A stretch of DNA of 64,000 bases from the NCBI GenBank assembly GCA_030544235.1, contig CM060466.1, forward strand, positions 20,911,575 through 20,975,574, given 5' to 3'. The position numbers were made by a program, and so were the translations under genes. The stretch's first letter is position 1. Each line of letters opens with the position of its first letter. Shown in pieces: positions 36,581 through 48,879 of the stretch. The stretch is from Lepturacanthus savala (taxonomy: Eukaryota > Chordata > Actinopteri > Scombriformes > Trichiuridae). The notes under the pieces are model-generated. The model was not told where the DNA came from. It made no database searches and saw only the letters and a program-made list of their open reading frames with translations.

Positions 36581-38007
36581 AATGGTCCAGAAAAGAGCCT
36601 CCATAACTGTAGATGTTGACCTGTATGTCCTGTCTTTGTGTTATATTATCTTGATTAAATTAAGAAGAGTCTAAAACCTACACATTAAAAACACTTACAC
36701 CGAATTCACACTATATCTTAGTTTAACTCATTATTTCAAGTGTCCACCAACAGAGTCATAAATACACTGTACAAACCACAGCTTAAGACCTCACAGTCTC
36801 TGTTTATTAATATGACAAGTAAATCATGCAGTATTGCAGATTTACAAGCTTTGCCAGGGCCTGGGATGAGAAATTGATGCTCTGCTCAATTAAAGAGTAT
36901 GTTCTGGACCTGCTCTACAATCGTTCTCTATATATAAGTTAACTTTTGGGTTTTTTTCAGCATTATATTTATAACATTGACTTTGCTTCACTCTCTGGAA
37001 AATAATTATCAATAATGGTTCACATTCAGGAATCCTTGCAGTAGAGGAGAAATAAGGACATGCTACATAAATGTTGAAGAGCAATTATCAAAAATGGAAA
37101 AATATGATGAATAATAATTGCAATCTGCCAAATGTGGGAAGTGAAAGAAAAATGAATGGGGAGAAGAGAGAAGAAAGATGTATAGGGTATTTAAATGTAG
37201 GCATTGATATCAGTGACGGGTATTGCCACAGTGTTACGATATATATGCTTAAATAATTACTGTAACTGTAATATAGATAAAAAACAATGAATTATTTACA
37301 TAAAATTCAGAAGAGGCACATGTGTGAAGATGGAAAAGTACTAAGACAGAAGTTGCTTTTTGTCTAACCAAACCAATTACATGAAACCATAATCTAATTG
37401 TTGCCACTGGCTATGGTTAGGCCCATGTGGGATTGATTCATGAAAATACAGCCCCCAGAGGTCAAATGGGATTAAAGAATGTTGTGTAAATGAGCTGCTC
37501 TGAGCCCATGGATCTGAAGGTTGAGACTTAAGCACATTTCTTCCTCCGCTCTGCTCTCGGAGCAACTACAGTGCAAATTAATGACGCTAATTGGATTTTA
37601 TAGATAAACTGATAATTGTATTGAACATATTCCTGCCTGTATGGCTCAGACAGGAGTTGTGTTTCGCTGGAAGTGAAAAGGGCAGCTAAAAGACTCAGGT
37701 AAAAGGAGCCGACTGTGAGATAAATTATCTGTCTTTACCTCCTGTTTCTGTTTTTGTCTCTGCCTCCTCCCAAGGGTGGTGTAGCAAAGATAATCAACTG
37801 TGAGGCAGCTGAGTGTGTATGTTCATTATGTTTATTTATGAGTATGTGCGCGAGTGTTTAAAGAGTGAGGGTTCTGACTGCTCTCTGGCCCCTGGGCCGA
37901 CTGCATTATTCAGAATAGAGATAAGAGGCTGCATACTCTGGATCTTTCTGATACTGCTTACCCTCACACACACACACATACACACATATGAGCACATGCA
38001 TGCAGCG

Positions 38008-38011
<4 letters not shown>

Positions 38012-38102
<91 letters not shown>
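38012..38102 (+). repeat. (AC)n microsatellite, about 45 units
   Basis: Ninety-one uninterrupted bases of AC, preceded by a shorter interrupted CA run from about 37963. Confidence 0.98.
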
Positions 38103-38104
<2 letters not shown>

Positions 38105-39155
38105 AAAGACATCCAAAGACACAACACACCCTCTTTCTTACATACACAAGTACACAAACATGTTTTGAAGTGGCCATCTGATATTGTAACAAATAACTTT
38201 CAAAATTACATGAAGGACAGAAATTCCCACACGTACTAAGACTCTACATAGCATCCGATAAAGCTGGCAATTTTTTATTTCTGTTTTATTGTTATCAAAT
38301 CTCACACGAGGAGCCAAATCAACAATTAACTCATCCTTTTTACAAGTACTTGTGTGTGTATTCAAAGTCTGATATATTTAATTCCTCTGTGCCACAGACC
38401 TCTGTTGTTGTCCAACAGCTATTAAAAACATACTAATTAGCTGCCCTGGGTGACATGGTTTTTCACCACAAAGGGTTTGGGCATTTGTATATTCGAGCCA
38501 GAAGCTCTTAAGAGAAATTTAGAATGTAGGACAAAGCCAAGAGGTTGTAATGTGGGGCGAAACAAGCTCAAGAAGCTGTAAACAGAACTGTTTTCCTGTG
38601 CTGTACAAGAAACTACTCTCCTGAGACTGAAGATGGTATCGCTGTTCTTTGCAGCTGCTTCTGAACAAAAGTCTTGTGCAGCTGTGTGGCTCAGTGATTG
38701 ATTGACATTTTCCAGCTTCATCCTTTAATTGTTAATTGTACAGTCAGGTGTAAGTAATGACATTTATACTGGTTGTCATTTTGTGACATTAAACATGTCA
38801 TTTACCCAAAAAGGCAAAGGCATGCTGACAGTCTTCTTTGTAGAACATCAAGAGTTTAGGCAACACAATGACCTTGCTTAGGCAACACTAGAGTTTTTTT
38901 TTTGGCATTCATGTATTCTTATAGATGCTCTTGCATCTCCACCAACAAAGAAACTTCCTATGAAAGCCAGAATACATGAATAACACAACAAACAGACAAC
39001 AGACGTCTTTGGGAGGCTTATGTTGTTAGGCATTGACCCAAGGTGACAGCGTGTCGATCAGCGTGTGTAATTGCAGGTCCAAGGGAAGGTCCAAGGGCTT
39101 TTCTGTCCCAAAGGCTCCATTGAGGTCAGACAAGCCTTACCTCATTAACAGGAGA

Positions 39156-39157
<2 letters not shown>

Positions 39158-39206
<49 letters not shown>
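39158..39206 (+). repeat. (AC)n microsatellite, about 24 units
   Basis: Pure dinucleotide run of 49 bp. Confidence 0.97.
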
Positions 39207-39213
<7 letters not shown>

Positions 39214-39936
39214 GCATGGGGCCAAACCTCTAAGCAGCGCTGATGAGCATCATTAGGCTCAATCAAAGCAAGTGATTAGCCTCAGCCTGAAGTCACACAG
39301 ACACAGAAAAAGACTTTAAAGCAGGACTGGTATGTGAATTGCATTAATGATCACAATGGAGCACAAAGAACAGCAAATAGCAAACACTGGAAAACCTGTG
39401 TCAGACACAAACTGCACCCGCCGGTTATACAGTACACCAGCATGCTCACAGCTGTGTGATACAACACGGCGTGGGAGGGGTGGGGGGCACACCTGGCTCT
39501 CCCTGACCTGAAGGTGAGGGACGCTCTCTGGGTTTCTCCTTTACACGATGCGAAACGCTGCAGGGTGCACGCTGCTCTCACTCTCATCCATAGCGCTAAT
39601 GGATTCTTCTATTCGATGAATGTTTTTATAATCAGGCAGGCCTGTTTCATCCTCCTGCTGCATTCTAAATGTCTCTGGCAGGCTTTTACAAAGCTCTGTG
39701 TGGCTTCAACACCAGAAACAGTGATGTTAACATGTTAAATTTTATATAACTCTTCTATGACAGCCTATTTTTCTCAGTCTGTGTATTTTCCATTTTATAC
39801 CCTATCACAGACAAATTCCCCATAGAACACCTACAAATAATTATAATTCTGAATCTGAACAACGACAAAAATAATAATGTCATGTATTTTATATGGCTAA
39901 CTCATATAAAATGGTATATTTAGCAATGACTCAAAG

Positions 39937-40550
39937 CAGGAGCGTCAAACTCATTTTTATCCTGAGCCACATCAGTATTATATTTGCCCTCAAAGATTAT
40001 AGAAATGTATCTACAGTTATCATATTATGTTATTGCCTCTCCATTCATAATTGTGTGAATAATTATAACTAATAATTCATTAATTACTTTTTTTTAAATA
40101 GAACATGAAACATATTCCAACATAGGAATTAATGTTATATTTTTCTTATGATTTTAGCAAAAATTTTACAGATTTTCAAAGATTGGTATCTATGATTTAG
40201 TGTTGCTATGCTGAATATTAAACATATGCACTGAAAGAACAAGAAAGTAATGACAGATGCATTTCAAAAAAGGTAAATATGTAAATATATATGTAAACTT
40301 AAATATGTAAACTTTCCTGTTATAAATAACCTTCGTGGCCAATCGAGAACATATTTCAAAGTTAACGAGATGTGGTTGAATGCACCTTGAAGTCGTACAA
40401 AGAAATTTTGACCGGCTTGTCTCTGTTAAGGTTAAACATTTATTCACATTCCCATCTATCAATAAATCTTACAGGCCTGTGCAAGCTTTTGAGGGCCCAC
40501 ATAAAATGAGGTGCCGGGCTGGATTCCGGACGTTGAGTTTGACGCACCTG
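39937..40550. mobile_element. Non-autonomous hAT-type element, 614 bp, with target duplication
   Basis: Left terminus CAGGAGCGTCAAACTCA and right terminus TGAGTTTGACGCACCTG are near-perfect inverted repeats. An 8-bp target duplication flanks them with one mismatch (ACTCAAAG at 39929-39936, ACTTAAAG at 40551-40558), the size typical of hAT transposition. The CAG...GTCAAACTC terminus is widespread in vertebrate hAT MITEs. No transposase frame remains inside. Confidence 0.85.
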
Positions 40551-40559
40551 ACTTAAAGG

Positions 40560-43150
40560 GATAGTTCCTTTTTTTTTCAAAAAAAAAAAAAGGAAAACGG
40601 TTGGGTAAAGCACGTACAGTACTGAAAAACATATTTTATCCACCTTAAACAGCCTAAAATTAAATAATTTCACAGCTTTATCTTGCCATCAGACAGTTCT
40701 TTTTTTTTGGCACATTTTGGTTTGTATTCCTATTCATGCTGTGCACTGAGATGCTTAGGTCAGAAAATGCTGCTGCAGTGTAATACAATGCTCAAATATG
40801 CATTTAGCTCTGTAATGAGGGATTTATGCACTGTAACCCTACGATAATATCCCTCTCTACATAATTGTTGACAAAATGTTCTTGCTGACACAGTCAAATG
40901 GAGTCCTGCATTGACAATCTGTCACCTGAGGAAGAGTTGTTCGGTTTATCCTTACATATCATGCCCCGTTTCATTTTCTTTCCCCTGGATCTAAATGCAG
41001 ATGTTTCCATATTCTCTGTTTCTGTTGAGGAATAGAATTATCTAGGCTCAGCATTTTTTAACATGCCACAGGGCATGATTGGATGTTAATTGCTTAAACC
41101 ATGCTCTGCACCTGTGTTAAAGTCTCAGCATTAGTGGTGTTTTCTTTGCTCAGTTATTAAATTTTCACCTGTCTGTATATTTCATGCTGTTGCTGGTTGT
41201 TTGTTTGTAATTGGTGTTATAGTCAGTGCAAAGTGTTCACATTTACTATGTCATAATTAGTGGTAAACTAATTATATTCAATAATACATTTAAACAAGAT
41301 TATCAAATTGTCAAATATTACCCATAGAAAGGGACAAAGCTGAGGATAAGCTTTAAGAAGCTCCCAGGTGAGGAAATATATAATCTTTCTTTATATATAA
41401 TCTGTCTTTTGAAATGGACAAGTTAGCTAGGCACTGGGTGGATAAAGAATAGTTTGGATAGTTTGCAGGAGAGTGGTATATATGCATGATTTATATCCTG
41501 TTCAATTCTCCAACCGGTGGACAACTGCTCTGACATTAAATTCCAGCCAACTGGCTGCATTTGTAAAATATTTCATGTCCTGTTATTGACTTTCTTTCTG
41601 TTTTTTTTTTCTATTGGTTGGTTTTTATTTTTGGATGGCTGTGTTTGGGAAAGTTGATTTGTATAATATTGATGACACAAAACAATGAGTCATATGTGTG
41701 TCTATAGAATGATTGATAAAGAGCAAAGTGAAAACTTGGATGACAAAAAAAGAAAGTGAAAGTTGATTAAATTAAACAAGGTCTGACCTCTCAATGACAC
41801 AGCATGTTAAAGGCAGCAGGCTTACATCCCCCTGTTCCAACTGCAAGGTAATGTGTTCAGTCACAGAGAAATTATTGATGATGACTTGATTAATGTACAT
41901 GGAAGCTCAGCTCAAGATTGAAATATATATGCATACATTATATATATGACTAATGAAGGGCTCATCTTAGTACTTTCCCCTGGCTCATTTGTAATGATTA
42001 ATCACACTTTTGAGGGATTGTGGGTAATCATCTTTGAAAATATTCATTTGCAAGGTCATAGGGTGTTCGCTATATACTAAATGCATTAAAGCTAATATAT
42101 ACAATTCTTCACCCAATGGGAATACTATATTAGTACTAGAAATAGTTAGTAAGAGTGTAGTTAATATGTATAATAAACTAAATAAGGTTTTATTTTTTGA
42201 TGATGATGAAATCGTTGAACCAAAGTGACATGTAAAGATTAAGGATGCGAGATTTACTTTTTTTGAATGATCTAAAGAAATATTTGTCATTGTCACACAC
42301 TGTCACTTTTCTCTTATCTTTCAGTAACCGTTCTATGCTACGTATGACCATCAGAAAAAAATTCAAGCTGTATTTGCAACAAGCTGAAAGGAAATATTGG
42401 CACGCTGTATCTTGAAGCTTTTGTGTGAACAGAAAAAAACCCACAGCTGCCGGGAGAGTGCGATCTTTTCATTGGGGACACTGTGAAGATGGATGGAAAT
42501 AGAACAGGGGATGTTCCCTATACACACTGTATGATTTATGGTTCATGGCCGCCATTCACCTGCACCTACACACACAGCGGCTATCTGCTTACTACCACAC
42601 AAGGTGTCTTGCTCGTCACAATACCTCCACTGAATCTAAAGGATGAATGCAGGAAGAAGCAGCTTTGTTGCTTTCCCACCAGCTGTTCCTTCATAGTTCT
42701 GTGGAGCCTTGGCAAAGACAGATAGCCTGTCCAGATGTGTCATGATCTGGGATGTATAAAGTACCTGCAGGCAGGCCCAACGCATTGTTTGTAATTCCTA
42801 ACACGCATGTTGCTCAAGGCTAGATTCATGTTCTGGATGTTCATCCTGAGGCCAAATTAAAGTTCACTTTCACTAGCATTAAAGTTTAATGTAGCATTGT
42901 AGCATCTGGAAAAAAATAAAAAAAGACCTTTTCTACAAAATCCTGTCTTTGCTTGTAAACCGCTCCTTTATCTGAGAAATAAAAACAAGAAAAACAATGT
43001 ATGTTTTATTTCTGTAAACCTTTAATGTTGCCTACCTGCAAATTAGTTTAATTACTCAAAATACAAATGAATTTCATAGTATTTTCTATATATGTTAGCT
43101 AGGTGAAGACAGGTTGTTGTTTGTTATCTAGAGGATGTAACTGAATTAGT
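40560..43150. other. Non-coding AT-rich interval
   Basis: I see nothing that supports a gene or a delimited repeat here. Overlapping short frames at 41985-42444 have no recognisable domain. Confidence 0.5.
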
Positions 43151-43168
43151 TATGTATGGTAGTAACAG

Positions 43169-43412
43169 GGGTGACACAGCAGCGCAGGGGTTAGCGCTGT
43201 TGCCTCACAGCAAGAAGGTCACAGGTTCAAGACCTCCTTGGGTCCTGGGTCTGGGACCTTTCTGCGTGGGACTTTAAATTGCCCGTAGGTGTGAGTGAAT
43301 GGTGTGTGTGCCCCACTGGGGTGTATCCCTGCCTCTCACCGTAACGCGCTGGGATTGGCTCCAGCAGACCCGACCCTAATGAGGAATAAGCAGGTATAGA
43401 AAATGACTGACT
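43169..43412 (+). mobile_element. SINE-like element, internally deleted, with perfect 11-bp target duplication
   Basis: It has the tRNA-like head (GGTTAGCGCTGTTGCCTCAC, B box GGTTCAAGACC) and the GACTGACT tail. The middle of the body is missing at about 43270, between GGGACCTTTCTGCGTGGG and the TTGCCCGTAGG block. Target duplication GGTAGTAACAG is present at 43158-43168 and 43413-43423. Confidence 0.9.
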
Positions 43413-43854
43413 GGTAGTAACAGAATTCAGAACTAGTCTGAGATGATGGTAAGTACAACTGGACCCATATATATGAAAATAGTAGTATTTTACTAATTGT
43501 GATTGCCCAATATGTGACATTTGATGTAATTGTCCATATTTTCAAAGGAATCCATGCTGGACCAAGCGCAGTGTGTTTATTGATTGTTTCTGACTGCAGT
43601 GTGGTCCGGATCCTAAATGATTCACTTTTAACTTCTTCTAAATATCCTTTAGATATGTTAACTCACTGCCTGTTGTGTTTTCAGCTGAACATCATAAAGG
43701 CCCTGTGCTTCTGCTTGGTGCCGTTTTCATGCCTGACAGGAATGATCTCAATGGTGCAGAGTGGAGATTCCTCACTATTTGAGAGGATACCTGGAATTTC
43801 TCTGACGTGAAACACCTTCTGCTTTGCCATCTTCACAACTGAGTCAGAATGTTA

Positions 43855-44025
43855 CCTGTGGGTCAGGCCCTCGGTGATGTGGGCACCAAGGTACTTGGAC
43901 CTGTCCGCCCTCTCCACCGAGGACCCATTGACGTTAAGGGAGTCATAGTTTTGTCCCTGCTTCTTCCCAAAGTCCACTATGAGCTCCTAAGTCTTGTTGA
44001 TGTTCAGAATTGGGTCAGGTAGGCC
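43855..44025 (-). pseudogene. Non-LTR retrotransposon reverse-transcriptase fragment (L2/Rex1-like)
   Basis: The minus-strand translation reads NINKT, stop, ELIVDF, then NGSSVERADRSKYLGAHITE. This resembles the segment just after the catalytic region of L2/Rex1-type reverse transcriptases (NVSKTKELIVDF and FKFLGVHIT in intact elements, from memory). An in-frame stop shows decay, and both ends are truncated within this short stretch. Confidence 0.6.
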
Positions 44026-44819
44026 TTTTTGTTGCATTCAACTGTCCTTTTGTATCAGTATCAACATGAATTATTTGAACATAGTCAAATATCCTGAAAT
44101 ATAAATAGAGCCTGTGAAAATTATTGTCAGAAACCAAAACTCTAAACTCCAGAGTTTCTGTTTTAATGTACAGAAAAGATAACCCATTAATTCTCCATGC
44201 ACCTTGTACAAAAGATGAATCCTAATATAAACAGATATGTGTAGACAATATACTGTAATGAATTAATTAGCTTATAGTAACTTAAATTGTGTTTCTTAAT
44301 CTTTAGTGTAGTTAGGCAGTGTTAGTTTTACTGGAGAATCTCAACACCTGCAACAAAATGACTGATGATGCACGTAATGCAATTAACATTGATAAATAGA
44401 GCATGTGCTCCTCTGTTTCCATGAGCCTATCTTTACAGGCTCCATCAGAGCACACAGAGGTCAGAAAATGCATAAAGCCCGAGATTTGTAACCATGCGCA
44501 GATGCATGACTCACCCTCTACCAGGCATAGAGGACAGAGGAGGTTGGCTTCCCAAAGATGAAATCAGTGACACCCTTCAAACCGCTATCTGTGTCCTCTG
44601 TCACCTGTCTCATTAGCGCCATGCACTCAAGCGGGATCCTGGGTATAACATGTCAGAGCAGCTTCATCTTTAGCTTCATTCTTTTTTTAAGGGCACTTTG
44701 TCCACAAAAACAACTGGCTCCAGTTCTCTGTTCCCTTCTCCTTCCCTCCCATCTGTGCTCCTCTACCCTCTACTCTGACCTGCACTGATAGCCCTGGTTC
44801 TGTTAATCACTTCATAGTG

Positions 44820-44829
44820 CCCCCCCCCC

Positions 44830-44891
<62 letters not shown>
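44820..44891 (+). repeat. Poly(C) run of 27 bp joined to (AC)n
   Basis: Twenty-seven consecutive C residues (44820-44846) run straight into about 22 AC units. The minus strand is a G27 tract. Confidence 0.95.
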
Positions 44892-44896
<5 letters not shown>

Positions 44897-44899
44897 AGG

Positions 44900-47800
44900 C
44901 AGTGAGAGACATGCACAAGTCCAGGAAGGGGAGTAATGAAGCCGGCTAAATGTTTTCAGCCAGGCTCTCCATCATGTCACCAATGCGACCTTGGCTGGAG
45001 TGGACAGGCCAGTCGGCTGGAGACTTGACTCGGACTGAACAGAGGGGGAAAGGATAAGTGTTTGTGTGTGTGTGTGTGTGCGTGCGTGCGTGTGTGTACT
45101 TGCTGTGTGCAGACACAAAAAAGTATGAAGAGTACAACAAAAAGTAAGAAAGAGACAGATGATGTGTCTGCATTTGTCTCTGTCCTAATATGTCTACTTT
45201 TGTGTGTTCGTGTGTGTGTGTTTAGGGGCCAAGTAACAAAGGACAAAGGAAGGAGAGATTCAAATAAAAGTTTTGAAAAAAAGACAAATGAGAACACAAA
45301 CTTAGAGAAAGTCTAACAAATACAGGAGAAGCGATATGACGCCTTGTGGGTGTGTTTGTATAGCCGTGTCTGAGAACTTCCATGCTCCACTAATGATGAA
45401 GTTATAAGTAAATTTGCTGACAGAAATATTTTTGTTGAATGAGACAAATGAGAAAAAATACAAATAACATTACCTCTTCCTACAAAACATTTGTAGGAAG
45501 GGGGGGGGGTGCTGATCAAAATAATAATATCAAAAATAATTCAACAGAACCAAAGAAGTTCTTCAATGTATCCCATTTTGTTCTGGAATGTAGTCAAATT
45601 ACCTCAGAGAATATCTGATTCTTTCCAGTTCTAAAAAGGACACCGCTTCTCCAACTCCACTCAGAACTACGGGGAGGTGTAGTAGATTTCCACAGGAGAT
45701 GTTGTCTTGCTATTAAGGAAGCACAAGTTAGAATAAGTCTAATTTGTCTGAGAGTAAATTGTGCATAGTCCTCTGGAACAGAAGAGCTCGTGATATAGGG
45801 GGTGATATTATTATAGATATATTTGGTTCACTATTTCTGCATCAGAAAACCTATAACTTCCTAAAATTAACCAAAGATGGAAAATAATAGAAGATGTGGG
45901 TTAAGTTACAGCCTGAATAGTGACATTTATCACTCATCTGCAGCATCAGGAAAAATGTGCCTAGTTTTAGAGTAATGAATTCTAAGTAATGCTTTGAAAT
46001 GAATAAGTGTGAGAAATGATCAGGTGGGACTTGTCCCTGGGACTATTAAAGGTATTGAAGGAAGCATCACATCGTCTATCTTCAAATGTCTGTATGGCAT
46101 TTTTTTAAATAAGCAGAAACAGAAAAATCATGTTTGAGTGAAGATAAATAATGAATGAATTCATCATAGTAGCTGCAAAGACTTCTTATATTCTGATGAA
46201 AAGTAGATTATATATTAGGAGGCATAAAAACGAAAAAGACATTAAACTTCATTATAAAACCTAGAGGCCAGTGGCATTGAATAATGGGAAAAAATAACTA
46301 TGTGAAAGAATTTCACCCCTGTATTATATCCCTCTTTCATCTTTACCTCCATATACAGCAAAGCATAAAGAACTTAAGTGCAGGTGCATTTTACATTCTG
46401 TGTGCACATGGAACATCCTCCCACTTTATAATTTGAGTTTTATAGTTTATATTTACTGTGTTCGTTGGTTGAGTTGTTTTAATTGGGTACAAGACAGAGG
46501 CCTTTGACATCTCCTCCACAATGGCTGTACTATTTATGACTGCTTTAGCCCTAATGTGAAGTAATAAACTTCCTTTTTTCCTCCAACTTTTATATATAAA
46601 ACATATCAAAACATAATCTTCAACAATATAAATAACTATTTTCAGCTTGCAGGCTTGTAAACAACATTTTCCACTAACAACCATCTCTTGTATAACTAAA
46701 GAAGGTTGTCAAAGTAAAAGTCTTGCTTTTCCATGCTCATGACTTTGTTGCTCTTTTCCTGGACATAAATAATTTATAATACAATATAACAATAGAATTG
46801 TAGCCTCTGCACATAGAAATTTCTTTCCTAACTAAAAGAAAAGTTTGTACATCAGTATACAGAGGGCTTAACATTCACCTTCCACCAATAAAGCTTGTAT
46901 AGCAGCAGCAGCAGCTTCAGCCCCAAGCTCAAATAAATTTCCCACGATAGTTTCTATCTGTCTCTAAACCAATATAAACTACAAAAAAAGTTTGAAGATT
47001 TGTGTTTGGACAATAATATCTCTGTTGTCGCTGTAATATTAGCATTATATCTTATATCACTGGAAAGATTGTTCATTTTTTTTACAACAATGCTCAAATT
47101 GCTAGGATCATGTAATTAGGGGATTAGCAGCAGAGCTGAGAAGAGGGTGGAGTTCCTAGTGAAATGTGCCAAATTCCTTCCCTCAATCCCCTTTATTATC
47201 AAAGAGTTTATTGTCCTGTTGGTATTGATGCTATTGATTTAGGTTGTTTGGGGGGCTGGATGATTGGCACCTGTTTGGCAGAACCTGGATCATCCTGTGG
47301 ACTGATGTTCCATGGAAGCAAACCACAGCAATATTTGGAGTAAGCCTGATAAAACCTCCAAAATGAAGACCAAGATCTGTGAAACCGGTGATGCCAGAGA
47401 AAAAAACGCCAAAACAAAACAGGAGTGGGCGTCCCAGGAAGACAGCAGCACATAAAGACTGGTTCATCAGCTTTACATCACTGAAGGTGTCTTCCAGAGA
47501 TTTGCAGGCAAGGTTTGCAGGACGTTATGTCAGATCACTCTCTCTGCAGCACAGAATAATAAATCAGGAGTCTAGCATCCATCTAACAGCCATAGCAATT
47601 ATGACCTTGAGAAGTGACACAGTTCAGGTGTGACATCTATATAAGGCGATTTCCATATTAGGAGGTGCTGCGTTGTATGGATGGATATAGATGACAAGAA
47701 GTGGATTAGCTGCAGGAGAACACTGTTTACTTCCAGTGTCCGACCAGAAGTGTCACATTCCTGACAGTTTTTTTTTTTTTTTTTTTTTTAAACCTAACTA

Positions 47801-48474
47801 GAATTGTCCTGGTGTTTAATGTTACCATGATGAAGGTTTTTTTTTCCAAAACCTAACCGGACCTCATCACACCAGAAACGTGTTAATTGTTTAACAATTA
47901 CTTGTAACATTTATGGAAAGCATAATATGAGAAAAGACTAATGGTCGACCTGCGTGGTCATTTAATTATGAATGGTTTGGACAGGTTTAAAAGGGAGAAT
48001 GTGTAAGTGTGCTTCTGCTATGAGTGTATCTATATCTATCGCTGCTGTCTGGATTGGGAATATGTTATTAAAGAGAATTGTAGTCCAGAGTGTAGCTGGA
48101 GCATTTATTGTGGTTCGGGCAGGTCATACAGAGCCTTCACGGAAAAGACTGTAACATGTTTCATAATGGAATAAACAGTAACAGCTTTGTCCTCTGAAGG
48201 GTGACCATAACAGTGTGCTTATGGTACATATGCAACATTATACTCTTTCTGTGGGTGTGTGCAAAAATATACAGCTTATATAAATAAGACTAATATGCAC
48301 TGTAACTTAAAAAAGGATATTTTGATGATATTTTCATCCTGTGAGCTTCAAGAGGAACAAGAGTTAACTGCTTAAGCCCCAGGACTATTTTACAGTATTC
48401 CTGCTCTAAATGAAAATAAATAAAATGTTATGTACATACACCTGGTATCAAAAGAAATCTATAACATGTGAGGT
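44900..48474. other. Non-coding AT-rich interval
   Basis: No supported gene. A GT-rich stretch at about 45059-45097 and a poly(T) run near 47768-47788 are the only notable simple repeats. The short frames here are not credible proteins. Confidence 0.5.
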
Positions 48475-48485
48475 GACTACAGAAG

Positions 48486-48866
48486 CCAGTCAGTCAGTCA
48501 TTTTCTATACCAGCTTATTCCTCATTAGGGTCGCAGGGGTCTGCTGGAGCCAATCCCAGTGCGTTACGGCGAGAGGCAGGGATACACCCCAGATGGTCGC
48601 CAGCCAATCGTGGGGCACACACACCATTCACTCACACACTCACACCTATGGGCAATTTAGAGTCTCCAATTAACCTCAGCATGTTTTTGGACTGTGGGAG
48701 GAAGCCAGAGTACCCGGTGAAAACCCACGCAGACACGGGTTAGGGTCAGGGGAGAACATGCAAACTCCACACAGAAAGGTTCCAGACCCAGGACCAAGGA
48801 GGTCTTGAACCTGTGACCTTCTTGCTGTGAGGCAACAGCGCTAACCCCTGTTCCACCGTGTCGCCC
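48486..48866 (-). mobile_element. SINE-like element, full length, with perfect 11-bp target duplication
   Basis: Reverse-orientation copy with all parts: tail AGTCAGTCAGTCATTTTC, body, B box (complement of GGTTCAAGACC), and head ending in CCACCGTGTCGCCC. Target duplication GACTACAGAAG is at 48475-48485 and 48867-48877. Near-perfect preservation suggests this is one of the younger copies in the window. Confidence 0.92.
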
Positions 48867-48879
48867 GACTACAGAAGTG

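Larger units (their letters stand above)
35560..39936. other. Non-coding interval
   Basis: No supported gene. It contains a truncated SINE copy (36379-36580) and two AC microsatellites, listed separately. Other open frames arise from the dinucleotide repeats or look random. Confidence 0.5.

Noticed and set aside
37813..38239. HT/VC-repeat open frames around the AC microsatellite
   Set aside because: Simple-repeat artefacts on both strands.
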